Positions 8,288 through 17,748 of a DNA stretch of 64,000 bases are shown here, piece after piece. A program made the translations under genes and the position numbers. The DNA comes from Paenibacillus anaericanus. GTDB taxonomy: Bacteria; Bacillota; Bacilli; Paenibacillales; Paenibacillaceae. Under the pieces are notes generated by a model that searched no databases, was not told the origin of the DNA, and worked only from the letters and a program-made list of their open reading frames with translations. Positions within the stretch are counted from its first letter, which is position 1. Each line of letters opens with the position of its first letter. Location: the NCBI RefSeq assembly GCF_003994475.1, contig NZ_RZNY01000001.1:177714-241713 (forward strand), read 5' to 3'.

Positions 8288-9312
8288 GAATTTGGGCTAT
8301 TATACTACGGATTTTACAACAATTCAGACGCGACAAACGAACCTTAGCACTCATGTTTATCGCTCCTATATTTGTGCTTACCTTGATGAATATCGTATTC
8401 AACGGTTCACAATATGAACCAAAGCTGGGCTCCATCAACACTCCTGATGTTATGAATGAAAGGTTTGAGAAGCTCGGAGCCACCGTCTTGAAATACGAAA
8501 CCCGTGAAGAAGCTGAGGCCGCCCTCGACGATCGTAAGATTGATGCCCTCGTGCAATCAAGTGAAGGCCTGCTTCAGGTGAAGATTGAGGGAAGCGAACC
8601 GTCTGTTAATAAGGCAGTTCTACTGCTTATGCAGAAAGTCGGAGAGGGGCTACAGTCCGATGTAGCTTCACCAAACTTGAGCATAACTTATCTTCACGGT
8701 TCCGAAGATATGACCAGCATCGATCAATTGGGCCCGATACTTATAGGCTTCTTTATCTTTTTCTTCGTATTTCTGATAGCGGGCGTATCCTTCCTTCGCG
8801 AACGAACAACAGGAACACTTGAGCGATTATTATCTACTCCACTGAAGCGGTGGGAAATCGTATTAGGTTACACAGGAGGCTTTGGACTTTTTACTATACT
8901 TCAAGCACTGCTCATTTCCTGGTACAGCATCAAAGTTCTTGGTATCCTCATGACAGGATCTTTCCTCTTCGTGTTGTTGCTGACACTGTTGATGTCCATG
9001 ACCGCATTAACCCTTGGGACCTTGGTTTCAGCTTTTGCTAATAATGAGTTGCAAATGATTCAGTTCATTCCACTGATCATTGTCCCTCAATTCTTCTTGT
9101 CAGGTATGTTCCCTCTAGAAACACTTCCAGATTGGCTTCGGGGTTTTGGAGTCATCATGCCGCTTACCTACGGGGCGCACGCACTTACAAACGTCATGAT
9201 CCGCGGTAAAGGCTGGGAGGCCATTGCAAGTGATGTTTATGTACTCATTGGTTTTTCATTGTTATTCATCCTCTTGAACATTTTAGCTTTACGTAAACAC
9301 CGTAAAATTTAA
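8284..9312 (+). CDS. ABC-2 type exporter permease
   Basis: A 342-residue membrane protein. One hydrophobic segment near the N-terminus (about residues 20-38) is followed by a large extracytoplasmic domain (about 40-150). Five or more membrane spans follow, including the family stretch SFLRERTTGTLERLLSTPLK before span 3. This is the layout of ABC-2 permeases (YhgE/DrrB/YadH-like). It starts with GTG overlapping the ATPase stop. Together the two form one exporter; the substrate cannot be read from sequence. Confidence 0.93.
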   Translation: MRIWAIILRILQQFRRDKRTLALMFIAPIFVLTLMNIVFNGSQYEPKLGSINTPDVMNERFEKLGATVLKYETREEAEAALDDRKIDALVQSSEGLLQVKIEGSEPSVNKAVLLLMQKVGEGLQSDVASPNLSITYLHGSEDMTSIDQLGPILIGFFIFFFVFLIAGVSFLRERTTGTLERLLSTPLKRWEIVLGYTGGFGLFTILQALLISWYSIKVLGILMTGSFLFVLLLTLLMSMTALTLGTLVSAFANNELQMIQFIPLIIVPQFFLSGMFPLETLPDWLRGFGVIMPLTYGAHALTNVMIRGKGWEAIASDVYVLIGFSLLFILLNILALRKHRKI

Positions 9313-9364
9313 ATCCCGCTGGCTATTATGTTAATATAAAGAAGATAAGAGGGAGGAGCTACGC

Positions 9365-10024
9365 ATGTCACAGCAAGAATCGATGGAACAATGGATTCAT
9401 GAACTAAACAATATAGATGATGGAAAAATGACTCAAAAACAGTTCAAAATTATTGAAGCAGCCATCGAGGTATTTGCCGAGAAGGGATATGCTGGGTCGT
9501 CAACAAGCGAAATTGCGCAGAAGGCAGGTGTAGCGGAAGGTACGATTTTCCGGCACTACAAAACGAAAAAGGACTTGCTCCTATCCATCGTGTCGCCTAT
9601 GATGAGTAAATTGATTGCCCCCTTTATAATAAAAAACTTTAAAGAGGTACTAGAGTCCGATTACCCAACATATGAAGATTTCTTATATGCCTTAATGATT
9701 AACCGACTCGAATTTGTGCGAAAGCATCACAAGATTATCAAAATCATGCTGCAGGAAATTCCATTCCAACCTCATCTTCAGACAGAATTCAAACAACACA
9801 TTGGAACACATATTTTCCAGCGGTTAAGTGAAATAGCAGAATACTTCAAGAGTAAGGGAGAAATCATTGAACTCCCCACTCAGGAATTACTTCGTTATAC
9901 AGCTTCCGTTATGATTGGAATGATCGCTACCCGTTTCTTGCTGATGCCCGATCAACCATGGGATGAAGAAAAGGAAGTCAGGGATACGATTCGACTGATC
10001 ATGAATGGAATATCTGCAAAATAA
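9365..10024 (+). CDS. TetR/AcrR family transcriptional regulator
   Basis: 219 residues. The N-terminal TetR helix-turn-helix (about residues 24-70) shows AAIEVFAEKGYAGSSTSEIAQKAGVAEGTIFRHYKTK in the classic pattern (quoted here in part: STSEIAQKAGVAEGTIF). The C-terminal ligand-binding part is helical and divergent. It is the third gene of the exporter operon, 52 bp after the permease, with GGGAGGAG before the ATG. The 14-bp palindrome at 7517-7530 is its probable operator. Confidence 0.93.
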   Translation: MSQQESMEQWIHELNNIDDGKMTQKQFKIIEAAIEVFAEKGYAGSSTSEIAQKAGVAEGTIFRHYKTKKDLLLSIVSPMMSKLIAPFIIKNFKEVLESDYPTYEDFLYALMINRLEFVRKHHKIIKIMLQEIPFQPHLQTEFKQHIGTHIFQRLSEIAEYFKSKGEIIELPTQELLRYTASVMIGMIATRFLLMPDQPWDEEKEVRDTIRLIMNGISAK

Positions 10025-10149
10025 TTATAGCGAAACCACGATATTCAGAAGGTACGATACGAGTCTTTCCTCCTTGTGTCGTGCTTTCACTTTTAAATTC
10101 ACCCTTGAACAAAAAGAACAATATGCTATAATATATAAGGTTACATCAT

Positions 10150-10220
10150 GCGGGTGTAGTTCAGTGGCAGAACGCCAGCTTCCCAAGCTTGAGGCGAGGG
10201 TTCGATTCCCTTCACCCGCT
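10150..10220 (+). tRNA. tRNA-Gly (anticodon CCC)
   Basis: A 71-base cloverleaf: acceptor GCGGGTG/CACCCGC, D-arm GTTC...GAAC, anticodon loop TTCCCAA, T-arm GAGGG-TTCGATT-CCCTT, discriminator T, no encoded CCA. The anticodon CCC reads glycine GGG. The anticodon stem has one C-U mismatch in this reading, so the exact stem should be checked. Confidence 0.92.
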
Positions 10221-10239
10221 TAATTTTCATAGTTGTTAT

Positions 10240-10267
10240 AAACCTTTTAGCGATAAAGGTTTTTTTT
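10240..10267 (+). terminator. Rho-independent terminator after tRNA-Gly
   Basis: AAACCTTT and AAAGGTTT form an 8-bp stem around TAGCGAT, followed by a run of T (to about 10267). Confidence 0.85.
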
Positions 10268-10285
10268 ATTTCATTTTATAAGAAG

Positions 10286-10317
10286 AACTGTCCGAGGAAA
10301 CCCGCGGACAGTTTTTC
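10286..10317 (+). terminator. Second terminator-like hairpin
   Basis: AACTGTCCG and CGGACAGTT pair perfectly around a 10-base loop and are followed by TTTTC. It backs up the tRNA-Gly terminator and borders the dispersed repeat. Confidence 0.7.
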
Positions 10318-10321
10318 TTTT

Positions 10322-10422
10322 ACTGCGATGCTTACGCTATCGAAGTTGATGCTCCGACGAACCCCACTTGGGGTTCTCATCCCAGGAACATAAGAAAAGA
10401 GCCCACAAAAAGTGGACTCTTT
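10322..10422 (-). repeat. Dispersed intergenic repeat, copy C (inverted)
   Basis: Read on the minus strand, this matches copy A at 44-139 along its whole length: the GTGG(A/G)CTC hairpin with T-run, GGGATGAGAACCCCAAGTGG, GGTTCGTCGGAGCATCAACT and the closing ATCGCAGT. Differences are scattered substitutions, and the first stem is kept only partly. It sits between two tRNA genes, so insertion hit non-coding DNA. Confidence 0.8.
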
Positions 10423-10429
10423 CTAGTTA

Positions 10430-10503
<74 letters not shown>

Positions 10504-10583
10504 ATGGTATGAAAAAAGTGATGCGTTATTTATTATAACGCATCTTGCCCTTTTTTCAAAGACTAATTTACATAGTTAATTTA

Positions 10584-10931
10584 TTACGTTAAATATTGCT
10601 CCAATTTAGCCACAATATCGTTGTTAGAAAGCAAGTTTTCTTTGAACTGTTTTCTCTGTTGTGCTGGTTCGGGCCATCCGTGGTCTCCAAAGTTCTCTTC
10701 ACTTACCACCGCGTAAGCGTCATGTAGATTATTATTAAACCAATCTATCTCTAAATCGGCATAACTTCGCACCATCCGTACAATGTCATACCCTGTACCA
10801 CTACTATCCCTTGCAACGTAAACGAACAAGTCGGGATCGTCTACTGCACCCGGACTAACTTGTATTTCTGCGCAGGGAACCCCATTAAACTCTGCCATTC
10901 GTCTGAACTTAGCATCCTTAATATAATACAT
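10584..10931 (-). CDS. Hypothetical protein
   Basis: A 115-residue soluble, acidic protein with many aromatic residues (MYYIKDAKFRRMAEFNG, DWFNNNLHDAYAVV). No family recognised; no signal peptide, membrane span or metal motif. AAGGGGG lies about 8 bases before the ATG at 10931. It is 33 bp downstream of another small minus-strand gene and probably co-transcribed with it. Confidence 0.6.
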   Translation of the reverse strand: MYYIKDAKFRRMAEFNGVPCAEIQVSPGAVDDPDLFVYVARDSSGTGYDIVRMVRSYADLEIDWFNNNLHDAYAVVSEENFGDHGWPEPAQQRKQFKENLLSNNDIVAKLEQYLT

Positions 10932-10967
10932 CAACGTATCCCCCTTATTTCGGGCTCATTTCCACTT

Positions 10968-11276
10968 CTACAAAAACGCCAAGTATCGCCCAATCCCATC
11001 ACGCGTTTCCTTGGTGCCTAGTCGATAAATTTCACGGTATAGCTCATTCAAATGAGACTGATACCCAGCATTAACCTCCTCTTCCGGAGTATCAGGCCAA
11101 GGGTAGGTGAACGCGAGAAATGAACTCTCCTCTTTCTCAGCAATTCGCTCTAGCATCCCCCTTAGGTTATCTGCTTCCTCTGGGGTCGCTTCCACCGTCC
11201 ATTCAAATGACGTGGCTCCCTGATCTTCAAGTATAGATCGACCTTGAACGGACAAGTGAAATAACTTTTTCTCCAC
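10968..11276 (-). CDS. Hypothetical protein
   Basis: A 102-residue soluble helical protein with no recognised domain. It starts with GTG behind GGAGG (spacing about 8). It contains a central acidic stretch (IAEKEESSFLAF, PDTPEEEVNAGY). It precedes the 10584-10931 gene on the same strand and diverges from asnB. Confidence 0.6.
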   Translation of the reverse strand: MEKKLFHLSVQGRSILEDQGATSFEWTVEATPEEADNLRGMLERIAEKEESSFLAFTYPWPDTPEEEVNAGYQSHLNELYREIYRLGTKETRDGIGRYLAFL

Positions 11277-11419
11277 CGCTAAACCTCCTTTTCATGCCTT
11301 ATAGTCATAGTTTTCCTTATTGGACAGACATTTTATGCTCTTGTTCGGCATAATCTGTTATTACTTTTCGCCCAGAGCTGAACGGAGCGGTAGTCACAAT
11401 AGAGAGAGGAGAAACCAAC

Positions 11420-13264
11420 ATGTGCGGAATAACAGGCTTTATTGAGTGGAATCGGGATCTGACAAGTGACTTGGACTTGGTATTGTCCATGACCTCTTGT
11501 CTAGAAAATAGAGGCCCTGACGCTCAAGGAACATGGATTTCAGGGCCAATTGCATTTGGTCATCGGCGGCTCAGTGTCATGGACCCCGAGAATGGAGCGC
11601 AACCTATGGTCATTTACGAGGAGGATGCTGTCTTCTCCATTGTATATAACGGGGAAATCTACAACGCTCCTGAATTAAGGGACGAATTGCAACGGAGAGG
11701 GGTCAGCTTTCGTACTCACTGTGATACTGAGGTATTGTTACAAGCATATATTCAATGGGGACCAGACTGTATCTCCCGGCTAAACGGTATCTTTGCCTTT
11801 GCCGTTTGGGATAGTGTAAGGAACCATGTGTTTTTTGCACGCGACCGGCTTGGAGTCAAACCGCTATTCTACAGTCAAATATCCGGTACATTTATTTTTG
11901 GTTCGGAACCAAAATCCATTCTTAAACATCCCAAATTTGAACCTGTCATTGGTCCTGAAGGGTTAGCTGAAATTTTTGTAATCGGACCGGCTCGTACACC
12001 AGGTCATGGGGTTTATCAAAATATGAATGAGCTCAAACCAGGTCATGCTATGATCTGGAGCCGTTCAGGCCTGCGCAGTTATGCCTACTGGAAACTCGAA
12101 GCCGAGCCGCACGGTGACAATGTGGAGGAAACGGCCTCAAATATTCGCAAGCTACTTCAAGATACGATGGACCGCCAACTGATCTCCGATGTTCCAGTAT
12201 GTACTCTATTATCTGGGGGACTTGACTCAAGCGCCTTAACTGCACTCGCAGTCGATTATTACAAACGGACCGGCCAAGGTCAGATGCATACTTACTCTGT
12301 CGATTACGTCGATAACGACAAGCACTTTAAAGCTCATAGTTACCAACCTGGGGCCGACGCTCCGTGGATCAAACGAATGGTGGAGGAGCTAGGAACCGAG
12401 CATCATTGGATTACAATTGACACACCTGAACTCGTAGATTCCCTCCCAGATTCAACAATAGCCCGCGATCTGCCCGGTATGGTTGATGTCGATTCATCAC
12501 TTCTACTCTTCTGCAGAGAAATCAAAAAAGGAGCCACGGTGGCCATCTCTGGTGAAGCCGCTGATGAAGTGTTTGGTGGCTATCCTTGGTTTCACCGAGA
12601 AGAGCTTCTGGGAGCTGGAACCTTCCCATGGTCCATTGCCACGGATCTCCGTGCCAGCCTATTATCTCCAGAAGTTCGTGATTGGATTTCACCCGAGAAA
12701 TATGTTGCGAAAAGGTACAGCGAAGCCGTAAACGAAGCACCCAAGTTGGAAGGGGAGAGTGAGGCAGCGGCACGGATGCGCGTCATGTCCTACTTGAACA
12801 TTACTCGCTTCATGCCGACCCTATTAGATCGTAAAGATCGAATGAGTATGGGTGCGGGACTTGAGGTTCGCGTTCCATTTTGTGATCACAGATTGGTCCA
12901 GTATGTATGGAACGTACCATGGGAGATTAAATCAACAGGGGACCGGGAGAAGGGGATCCTCCGTAAGGCATTAGAAGGAATTCTTCCTGAGGACGTACTT
13001 TATCGCAAAAAAAGTCCGTATCCTAAAACACATAATCCCGGATATTTACACGCAGTTAAAGAACAAATGCTGCAGATTTTGGATAATCCAGCTTCCCCCA
13101 TTTTACCGTTGATTGATTCAGCTAAAATACGAGCTATAGCTGCTTCTCCAGAATCATCCTCACACCTTCCTTGGTTTGGCCAGTTAATGTCAGGTCCACA
13201 GCTATTTGCATATTTGACACAGGTAAACCACTGGCTAATTAAGTATCAGGTCGCCATTCGCTAG
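11420..13264 (+). CDS. asnB: Asparagine synthase (glutamine-hydrolysing)
   Basis: 614 residues, the full length expected for AsnB. It begins MCGITGFIEWN: Cys2 is the nucleophile of the class II glutamine amidotransferase domain, which runs to about residue 200 and includes the glutamine-binding YNGEIYN and ENRGPDAQG. The synthetase domain carries the PP-loop LLSGGLDSSALTAL (about residues 262-275) that activates aspartate with ATP, and ISGEAADEVFGGY. The enzyme makes asparagine from aspartate, glutamine and ATP in the cytoplasm. It is monocistronic, with GAGGAG before the ATG. No T-box leader was seen in the 143 bp upstream. Confidence 0.97.
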   Translation: MCGITGFIEWNRDLTSDLDLVLSMTSCLENRGPDAQGTWISGPIAFGHRRLSVMDPENGAQPMVIYEEDAVFSIVYNGEIYNAPELRDELQRRGVSFRTHCDTEVLLQAYIQWGPDCISRLNGIFAFAVWDSVRNHVFFARDRLGVKPLFYSQISGTFIFGSEPKSILKHPKFEPVIGPEGLAEIFVIGPARTPGHGVYQNMNELKPGHAMIWSRSGLRSYAYWKLEAEPHGDNVEETASNIRKLLQDTMDRQLISDVPVCTLLSGGLDSSALTALAVDYYKRTGQGQMHTYSVDYVDNDKHFKAHSYQPGADAPWIKRMVEELGTEHHWITIDTPELVDSLPDSTIARDLPGMVDVDSSLLLFCREIKKGATVAISGEAADEVFGGYPWFHREELLGAGTFPWSIATDLRASLLSPEVRDWISPEKYVAKRYSEAVNEAPKLEGESEAAARMRVMSYLNITRFMPTLLDRKDRMSMGAGLEVRVPFCDHRLVQYVWNVPWEIKSTGDREKGILRKALEGILPEDVLYRKKSPYPKTHNPGYLHAVKEQMLQILDNPASPILPLIDSAKIRAIAASPESSSHLPWFGQLMSGPQLFAYLTQVNHWLIKYQVAIR

Positions 13265-13287
13265 AAGAGCAAATTTATTATAAAAAA

Positions 13288-13323
13288 ACGGCCCTGGAAG
13301 TAGCTAACTACTTCCAGGGCCGT
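13288..13323. terminator. Bidirectional terminator asnB / rdgB
   Basis: A 16-bp perfect stem (ACGGCCCTGGAAGTAG and its complement) with loop CTAA. The A-run at 13282-13288 becomes a T-run for the minus-strand rph-rdgB transcript; on the plus strand the tail is weaker but T/A rich. Confidence 0.92.
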
Positions 13324-13340
13324 TCTATAATTTAGATTAA

Positions 13341-13970
13341 CTAACGCTGTTTCAATTTTTCAGTTAGTTCCCGTAGTGCTGCGCCACGATGACTGATAGC
13401 CTGTTTTTCTGTGAGGCTAAGCTCTGCCATCGTCTTCTCATATGCTGGCAAATAGAACAACGGATCGTATCCGAACCCGCCACCTCCGGCTGGCTGTGAA
13501 GTAATCCACCCTTCTACCGTTCCGGAAGCCTCAACAAACTGTCCATTCGCTGGATCATACAACGCTAAATGACATACAAATCTTGCGGGACTCAGTAACG
13601 GCTGTTCCGTATCTTCTCCCTGATGTAATTGTTCCAGTTCACGAAGTAGCTTCATATTGTTTGTTTCGTCTGTAGCCCCTTCACCAGCATATCGAGCTGA
13701 ATACACTCCTGGTGCTCCATCAAGCTGGTCTACACAGAGACCTGAATCATCGGCAAGAACGGGTAAGCCAAGCAGGTCACCAACGGTTTTCGCCTTCTTA
13801 CGGACATTATCCATAAAGGTCTCACCGTCTTCCACGACCTCAGGCACGTCAGGATAATCATACATACTCAGTACGGGTTTACCCAAAAATGCAAGAGCAT
13901 GCGCAAATTCCTTGACTTTACCTTTATTCCTCGTAGCTACAATAATGACGTCTGCCGCTTGCTGAATCAT
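13341..13970 (-). CDS. rdgB: XTP/dITP diphosphatase (HAM1/RdgB)
   Basis: 209 residues. The N-terminal motif [18 protein letters not shown] is the family's substrate-binding SxNxxK-type segment. [25 protein letters not shown] and [11 protein letters not shown] are the catalytic and purine-selecting motifs. The enzyme hydrolyses non-canonical purine nucleoside triphosphates (dITP, XTP) to monophosphates and keeps them out of DNA. It overlaps rph by 4 bp and is followed by the strong terminator, as in Bacillus gerM-rph-ysnA. Confidence 0.96.
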   Translation of the reverse strand: MIQQAADVIIVATRNKGKVKEFAHALAFLGKPVLSMYDYPDVPEVVEDGETFMDNVRKKAKTVGDLLGLPVLADDSGLCVDQLDGAPGVYSARYAGEGATDETNNMKLLRELEQLHQGEDTEQPLLSPARFVCHLALYDPANGQFVEASGTVEGWITSQPAGGGGFGYDPLFYLPAYEKTMAELSLTEKQAISHRGAALRELTEKLKQR

Positions 13971-14725
13971 ACGTTACTTCCTGTTTGTCCACTACCAATC
14001 TTAAGAGCGATCGGCCCTAATACTTCTTGTTGCTGTTTAATCATCTCATAAATACCTTGTTCGGCAAGCTTCAGCATTGAATCCAGTTCGTTTCTGGAGA
14101 ACGGTTTCTCTTCACCAGTTCCCTGTACCTCAACGAATTGGCCTTGTCCCGTCATGACAACGTTCATATCCACTTTAGCTTTAGAATCCTCTTCATAGTT
14201 CAAATCAAGCAACAACTCTTCGCCTACGATCCCTACACTGAGGGATGCTAGATAATCCGTAATTGGAAATACAGGTAGATTATGTTTCTGAACAATCTTA
14301 TTTATTGCGATTGCCATCGCGATGAACGCTCCTGTAATTGAAGTCGTACGCGTGCCACCATCTGCTTGCAGTACATCACAGTCAACGGTAATCGATCGTT
14401 CACCTAGTGCTTGCAGATCAACAACTGAACGAAGTGAACGACCAATCAATCGCTGAATTTCCATTGTACGGCCACTCAACTTACCTCTCGCTGCTTCTCG
14501 CTGATTCCGTGAATGAGTTGCCCGAGGGAGCATTGAGTACTCTGCAGTTACCCAGCCTTTTCCTTGACCCTTCATGAACATTGGAACCTTCTCATCCACT
14601 GTCGCCGTACAAATCACTTTGGTATCTCCGACTTCAATGTACACTGAACCTTCAGCGTATTTATTCACATTAACCGTTAAATTCATCGTCCGCCGCTGAG
14701 TTGCCTCACGTCCGTTTATTCTCAT
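13967..14725 (-). CDS. rph: Ribonuclease PH
   Basis: 252 residues. [30 protein letters not shown] and [21 protein letters not shown] are signature segments of the phosphorolytic exoribonuclease. RNase PH trims tRNA 3' ends using phosphate, as a hexamer. The C-terminal ~20 residues ([11 protein letters not shown]) are variable. It sits between gerM (upstream, separated by a terminator) and rdgB (overlapping). Confidence 0.97.
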   Translation of the reverse strand: MRINGREATQRRTMNLTVNVNKYAEGSVYIEVGDTKVICTATVDEKVPMFMKGQGKGWVTAEYSMLPRATHSRNQREAARGKLSGRTMEIQRLIGRSLRSVVDLQALGERSITVDCDVLQADGGTRTTSITGAFIAMAIAINKIVQKHNLPVFPITDYLASLSVGIVGEELLLDLNYEEDSKAKVDMNVVMTGQGQFVEVQGTGEEKPFSRNELDSMLKLAEQGIYEMIKQQQEVLGPIALKIGSGQTGSNV

Positions 14726-14865
14726 CGTTAACTGCCTCCTACATTACATGCTGTCTATATGCTTTCCCCATTCTATCAAAGTGTAAGCATAAAAGCACCA
14801 TTTGAAACCTCTTTACTGTGGTAAACTCGCTTGGGACATGACGCCTTGTGCGAAGAAAAGGGAAT

Positions 14866-14890
14866 AAAAAAGGAGACGTTTTTCGTCCCC
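14866..14890 (-). terminator. Terminator after gerM
   Basis: On the minus strand GGGGACG and CGTCTCC pair (one G-T) around an A-rich loop and are followed by TTTTTT (14871-14866). It separates gerM from rph. Confidence 0.85.
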
Positions 14891-14906
14891 CTTCCCATTT
14901 CTTATT

Positions 14907-15971
14907 CTATAAAGGAATTTGATTAATCAATTCCGGTCGCGAGACTGGCTCACTATACTTCTGATTATCCAAACCAACTACATCTTTTTGTCCATTCAGC
15001 CAAATCCGTACTTTATCCCCCTTAGCATTCTCCGCTACTGTTAATACCAGCGATTGCATCATCTGAGCCGGCGGCTTCTCACCGACCTCAAACATCTCAT
15101 CTTGGATCGATACCGTCACAATACCATCATTAGATACGGTTACTCCGTCCACCGCAGTATTATCAGTGAGAACTCGCTCCAAGCCTGCGCCCTTTATAGG
15201 TCCTTTTATCAATTCACTAAGTGCAGATTGTACGAGATCACCCTGAGCTGGTACAAATCGAGTGACCGGCACGAAATATTGAACCCCGTCCTGCGTCTCT
15301 GCCGAGAAAAATACGGTAACTGCACTTGTTCCTGATAGGCTTGAACCACCATCAAATTCTAAATTGATCCCCAAAGAGCGGTTTAATGGGCGTTCCAGCG
15401 ATGTTCCGTCGACTGGCATTTCACTTAACTTCTCGCCGTCTACCCACAATTGAACATTCTGTATCTCTGGATTTCCTGTTAATGTCCAAGTGACCGCCTC
15501 AAGAATCTTCCGTTCATCTGCGGCTTCATATTGATTAAACGACTTGCTGAATTCCACAACCGCCAGTTTCTCATCCTTCTTAACTGTAACAGCTTTCACT
15601 TCTGTACCTTTCGGAAGTACACCCCTAAACCCAGACGGGATCAATGAAGTATATGGTCCGTCTTGGACAAGCATATCGAGTGTTCTGTTCAGTTTCTCTG
15701 CATCTGAACCTGTCGGCAAATGGAGTGCCACCGGAGCTAGAAGCCCCTTTTCATTCTCCAGATAAACCGTGAAGAGCTTGTCCCCAGCCGTCAGGCTTGT
15801 CTGTTCTGTAGGCGTAAGCCCCATCTCCAACATTTGAGCCTCAACCTCTGGTGGTGGTGGATCGATTTGAGCTGAAGAGCTCGCTCCAAAGTAACTGCAG
15901 CCTGATAGCATTAGTGGGAGTGTTAATACGCCAACAGCGATTGTACGACGAAGATTAGTATTCCATTTCAT
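14907..15971 (-). CDS. gerM: Spore germination lipoprotein GerM
   Basis: About 354 residues. The lipoprotein signal peptide has lipobox LMLSGC (Cys near residue 25). Two GerMN domains follow, at about residues 70-190 and 215-335, recognisable by the repeated pattern KGLLAPVALHLP...LNRTLDMLVQDGP and DGVQYFVPVTRFVP...VQSALSELIKGP. GerM is needed for spore formation and germination in Bacillus and acts at the membrane of the developing spore. The ATG at 15971 is preferred, with AGGGAGGA 8 bases upstream, over an earlier in-frame start at 15992. Gene order with rph and rdgB matches B. subtilis. Confidence 0.93.
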   Translation of the reverse strand: MKWNTNLRRTIAVGVLTLPLMLSGCSYFGASSSAQIDPPPPEVEAQMLEMGLTPTEQTSLTAGDKLFTVYLENEKGLLAPVALHLPTGSDAEKLNRTLDMLVQDGPYTSLIPSGFRGVLPKGTEVKAVTVKKDEKLAVVEFSKSFNQYEAADERKILEAVTWTLTGNPEIQNVQLWVDGEKLSEMPVDGTSLERPLNRSLGINLEFDGGSSLSGTSAVTVFFSAETQDGVQYFVPVTRFVPAQGDLVQSALSELIKGPIKGAGLERVLTDNTAVDGVTVSNDGIVTVSIQDEMFEVGEKPPAQMMQSLVLTVAENAKGDKVRIWLNGQKDVVGLDNQKYSEPVSRPELINQIPL

Positions 15972-16120
15972 GAACGGGTTCCTCCCTAACATTTTTCTAT
16001 GGTTTGTATTACTATATATACGAGCCTCTTTTCGAAAAATACTATATTTTTTTCAAGAAGTGGGCACACTCCATCATGTTCAGTCCGATATAAAAATAGT
16101 GAGGGGTAGAGGTGATTGGA

Positions 16121-16684
16121 ATGGAACAACCAAAAGCAAAAGTACCATACAGCTTAAATAGCAAAAAAGTAGCTGACGCAACGAAAGAATGGCTTCACAA
16201 ACGCGGTGTTACCACACTGGAAATAGCCGAGCTTGTCATGCTATTACAACAGAAATACTATCCGAGTCTAACCATGGAGGAATGCATACATAACGTAGAG
16301 CAGGTACTCAGCAAGCGAGAAGTACAAAACGCGGTATTGACCGGTATTCAACTTGATATTCTTGCCGAACAGCAATTGTTGATCCCTGAGCTTCAAGATA
16401 TGATCTCCCATGATGAAGGACTCTATGGAGTAGATGAAATACTTGCATTCTCCATTGTCAACGTTTATGGCAGTATTGGATTTACGAATTACGGATATGT
16501 AGATAAGTTAAAACCAGGTGTATTGGATCGACTAAATGACAAGAGTCTTGGACCTTGTAATACCTTTCTGGATGATATCGTAGGAGCTGTCGCAGCATCT
16601 GCCAGCAGCCGAATTGCACATCGTAAGCAAGCGGAACGTGAGATAGAAATTGAGGAAGAAGTAACTGACAAAGATAATCAGTAG
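16121..16684 (+). CDS. YutG-like phosphatidylglycerophosphatase A family protein
   Basis: 187 residues. The conserved core SHDEGLYGVDEILAFSIVNVYGSIGFTNYGYVDKLKPG and FLDDIVGAVAASASSRIAHR (quoted by key words DEGLYGVDEIL, GSIGFTNYG, DDIVGAV) matches the soluble Firmicute YutG/PgpA-like family, annotated as phosphatidylglycerophosphatase A. A role in phospholipid head-group metabolism is taken from family annotation, and the catalytic assignment for the soluble members is not well established. The C-terminus is acidic and charged. The ATG at 16121 follows AGAGGTG; a GTG at 16112 is within that site. Monocistronic. Confidence 0.85.
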   Translation: MEQPKAKVPYSLNSKKVADATKEWLHKRGVTTLEIAELVMLLQQKYYPSLTMEECIHNVEQVLSKREVQNAVLTGIQLDILAEQQLLIPELQDMISHDEGLYGVDEILAFSIVNVYGSIGFTNYGYVDKLKPGVLDRLNDKSLGPCNTFLDDIVGAVAASASSRIAHRKQAEREIEIEEEVTDKDNQ

Positions 16685-16710
16685 AAGATAATGAGTAATA
16701 GTATAGAGTT

Positions 16711-16754
16711 AATAAACAAAGAAGCCGCGAATAGTCGCGGCTTCTTTGTTTATT
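16711..16754. terminator. Bidirectional terminator
   Basis: A 20-bp perfect stem (AATAAACAAAGAAGCCGCGA and its complement) with loop ATAG, T-rich on both strands. The stop codon of the convergent MBL gene lies inside it. Confidence 0.93.
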
Positions 16755-17748
16755 TTATAGAAGAAAAAAGTATCATTCCAGCATCAGTAGGCGATATCTT
16801 CTCTACCACACGCCCTTGATCAACAAGATGAACAAGGTGCGCTAATGCTTCTGACATAGCAAAGCGCATTTGATGAATACCTAGATCATTTCCGAATAAC
16901 GCGGTACATATCTCAAAACCACTTTGCGAAGATTGTTGCAATAATGCCTCAATTCGTAACAACCTTTCTTCATGGTGTTTAATGAGTCCATTCGTACGCT
17001 CTGCAAAATGAGAGAATGGATTGCGATGCCCAGGAAAGGCTAACTTAACATCTAACTCACCTAACTTGACCAGTGAGTCTATAAAGGAACGTAGCGGCTG
17101 GGAATCGCTTCCCGGTAATAAGCTCACGTTAGGAGAGATTTGCGGTAGAACAGAATCACCGCATAAGATTATTCCTCGCTCTATGTCATAGAAGGATAAA
17201 TGTCCTGGAGCATGGCCAGCAGTCTCAATCGCAAGCCAGTTGCGCCCACCCATGCAGACATAACTCCCTTCCGTTATATAAGTGATATTTGGAGATGGTG
17301 TAACTTGGGGAATAAACCCATCCAAGTGCTCCGCGATTTGTTCACTCCATATGGCGGGCATGCCATGACGACGAAACAACCGTGGGAGTTCTTCACACAT
17401 CATGCTATCCTTCCCCCACATTCTCAGCGATTCCTCGTGAGCACGGCGAGACATCGTCACTGAAGCACCTGTCAACGACTGCATATACCCCGCCAGACCG
17501 TAATGATCGGGATGATGATGTGTTAGGACGATCGAGGTAATCTCCTGTGGAAGGATTCCGAGCTCGTGCCAAGCTTCCTCCCACTCCGCTTCCGAGGTCT
17601 CTGTGCGCGGTCCCGGGTCTATAATAGTAATTCCCTCCGGTCCACGCAAAAGATAGCTATTAACCCAGCGCAGCGGAGGCGCCATTGAAATACGTACCCT
17701 GGTGATTTCCTCTTCATTCCAATCCTTAATATCTGGAATTGTCGTCAT
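16750..17748 (-). CDS. MBL-fold metallo-hydrolase
   Basis: 332 residues. The metallo-beta-lactamase metal site is complete in motif form: VLTHHHPDHYGLAG (HxHxDH), H in AIETAGHAPGHLSFYD, D in ILCGDSVLP and H in AFPGHRNPF. A C-terminal helical extension (about residues 255-332) resembles the winged-helix domain of LACTB2-like hydrolases. The substrate is unknown; family members cleave thioesters, RNA or lactones. The ATG overlaps the stop of the methyltransferase gene, so the two form an operon. Confidence 0.9.
   Translation of the reverse strand: MTTIPDIKDWNEEEITRVRISMAPPLRWVNSYLLRGPEGITIIDPGPRTETSEAEWEEAWHELGILPQEITSIVLTHHHPDHYGLAGYMQSLTGASVTMSRRAHEESLRMWGKDSMMCEELPRLFRRHGMPAIWSEQIAEHLDGFIPQVTPSPNITYITEGSYVCMGGRNWLAIETAGHAPGHLSFYDIERGIILCGDSVLPQISPNVSLLPGSDSQPLRSFIDSLVKLGELDVKLAFPGHRNPFSHFAERTNGLIKHHEERLLRIEALLQQSSQSGFEICTALFGNDLGIHQMRFAMSEALAHLVHLVDQGRVVEKISPTDAGMILFSSIK

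Noticed and set aside
10005..10223. 72-aa plus-strand ORF at the end of the TetR gene
   Set aside because: It runs through the tRNA-Gly gene and overlaps the TetR stop; no ribosome site.
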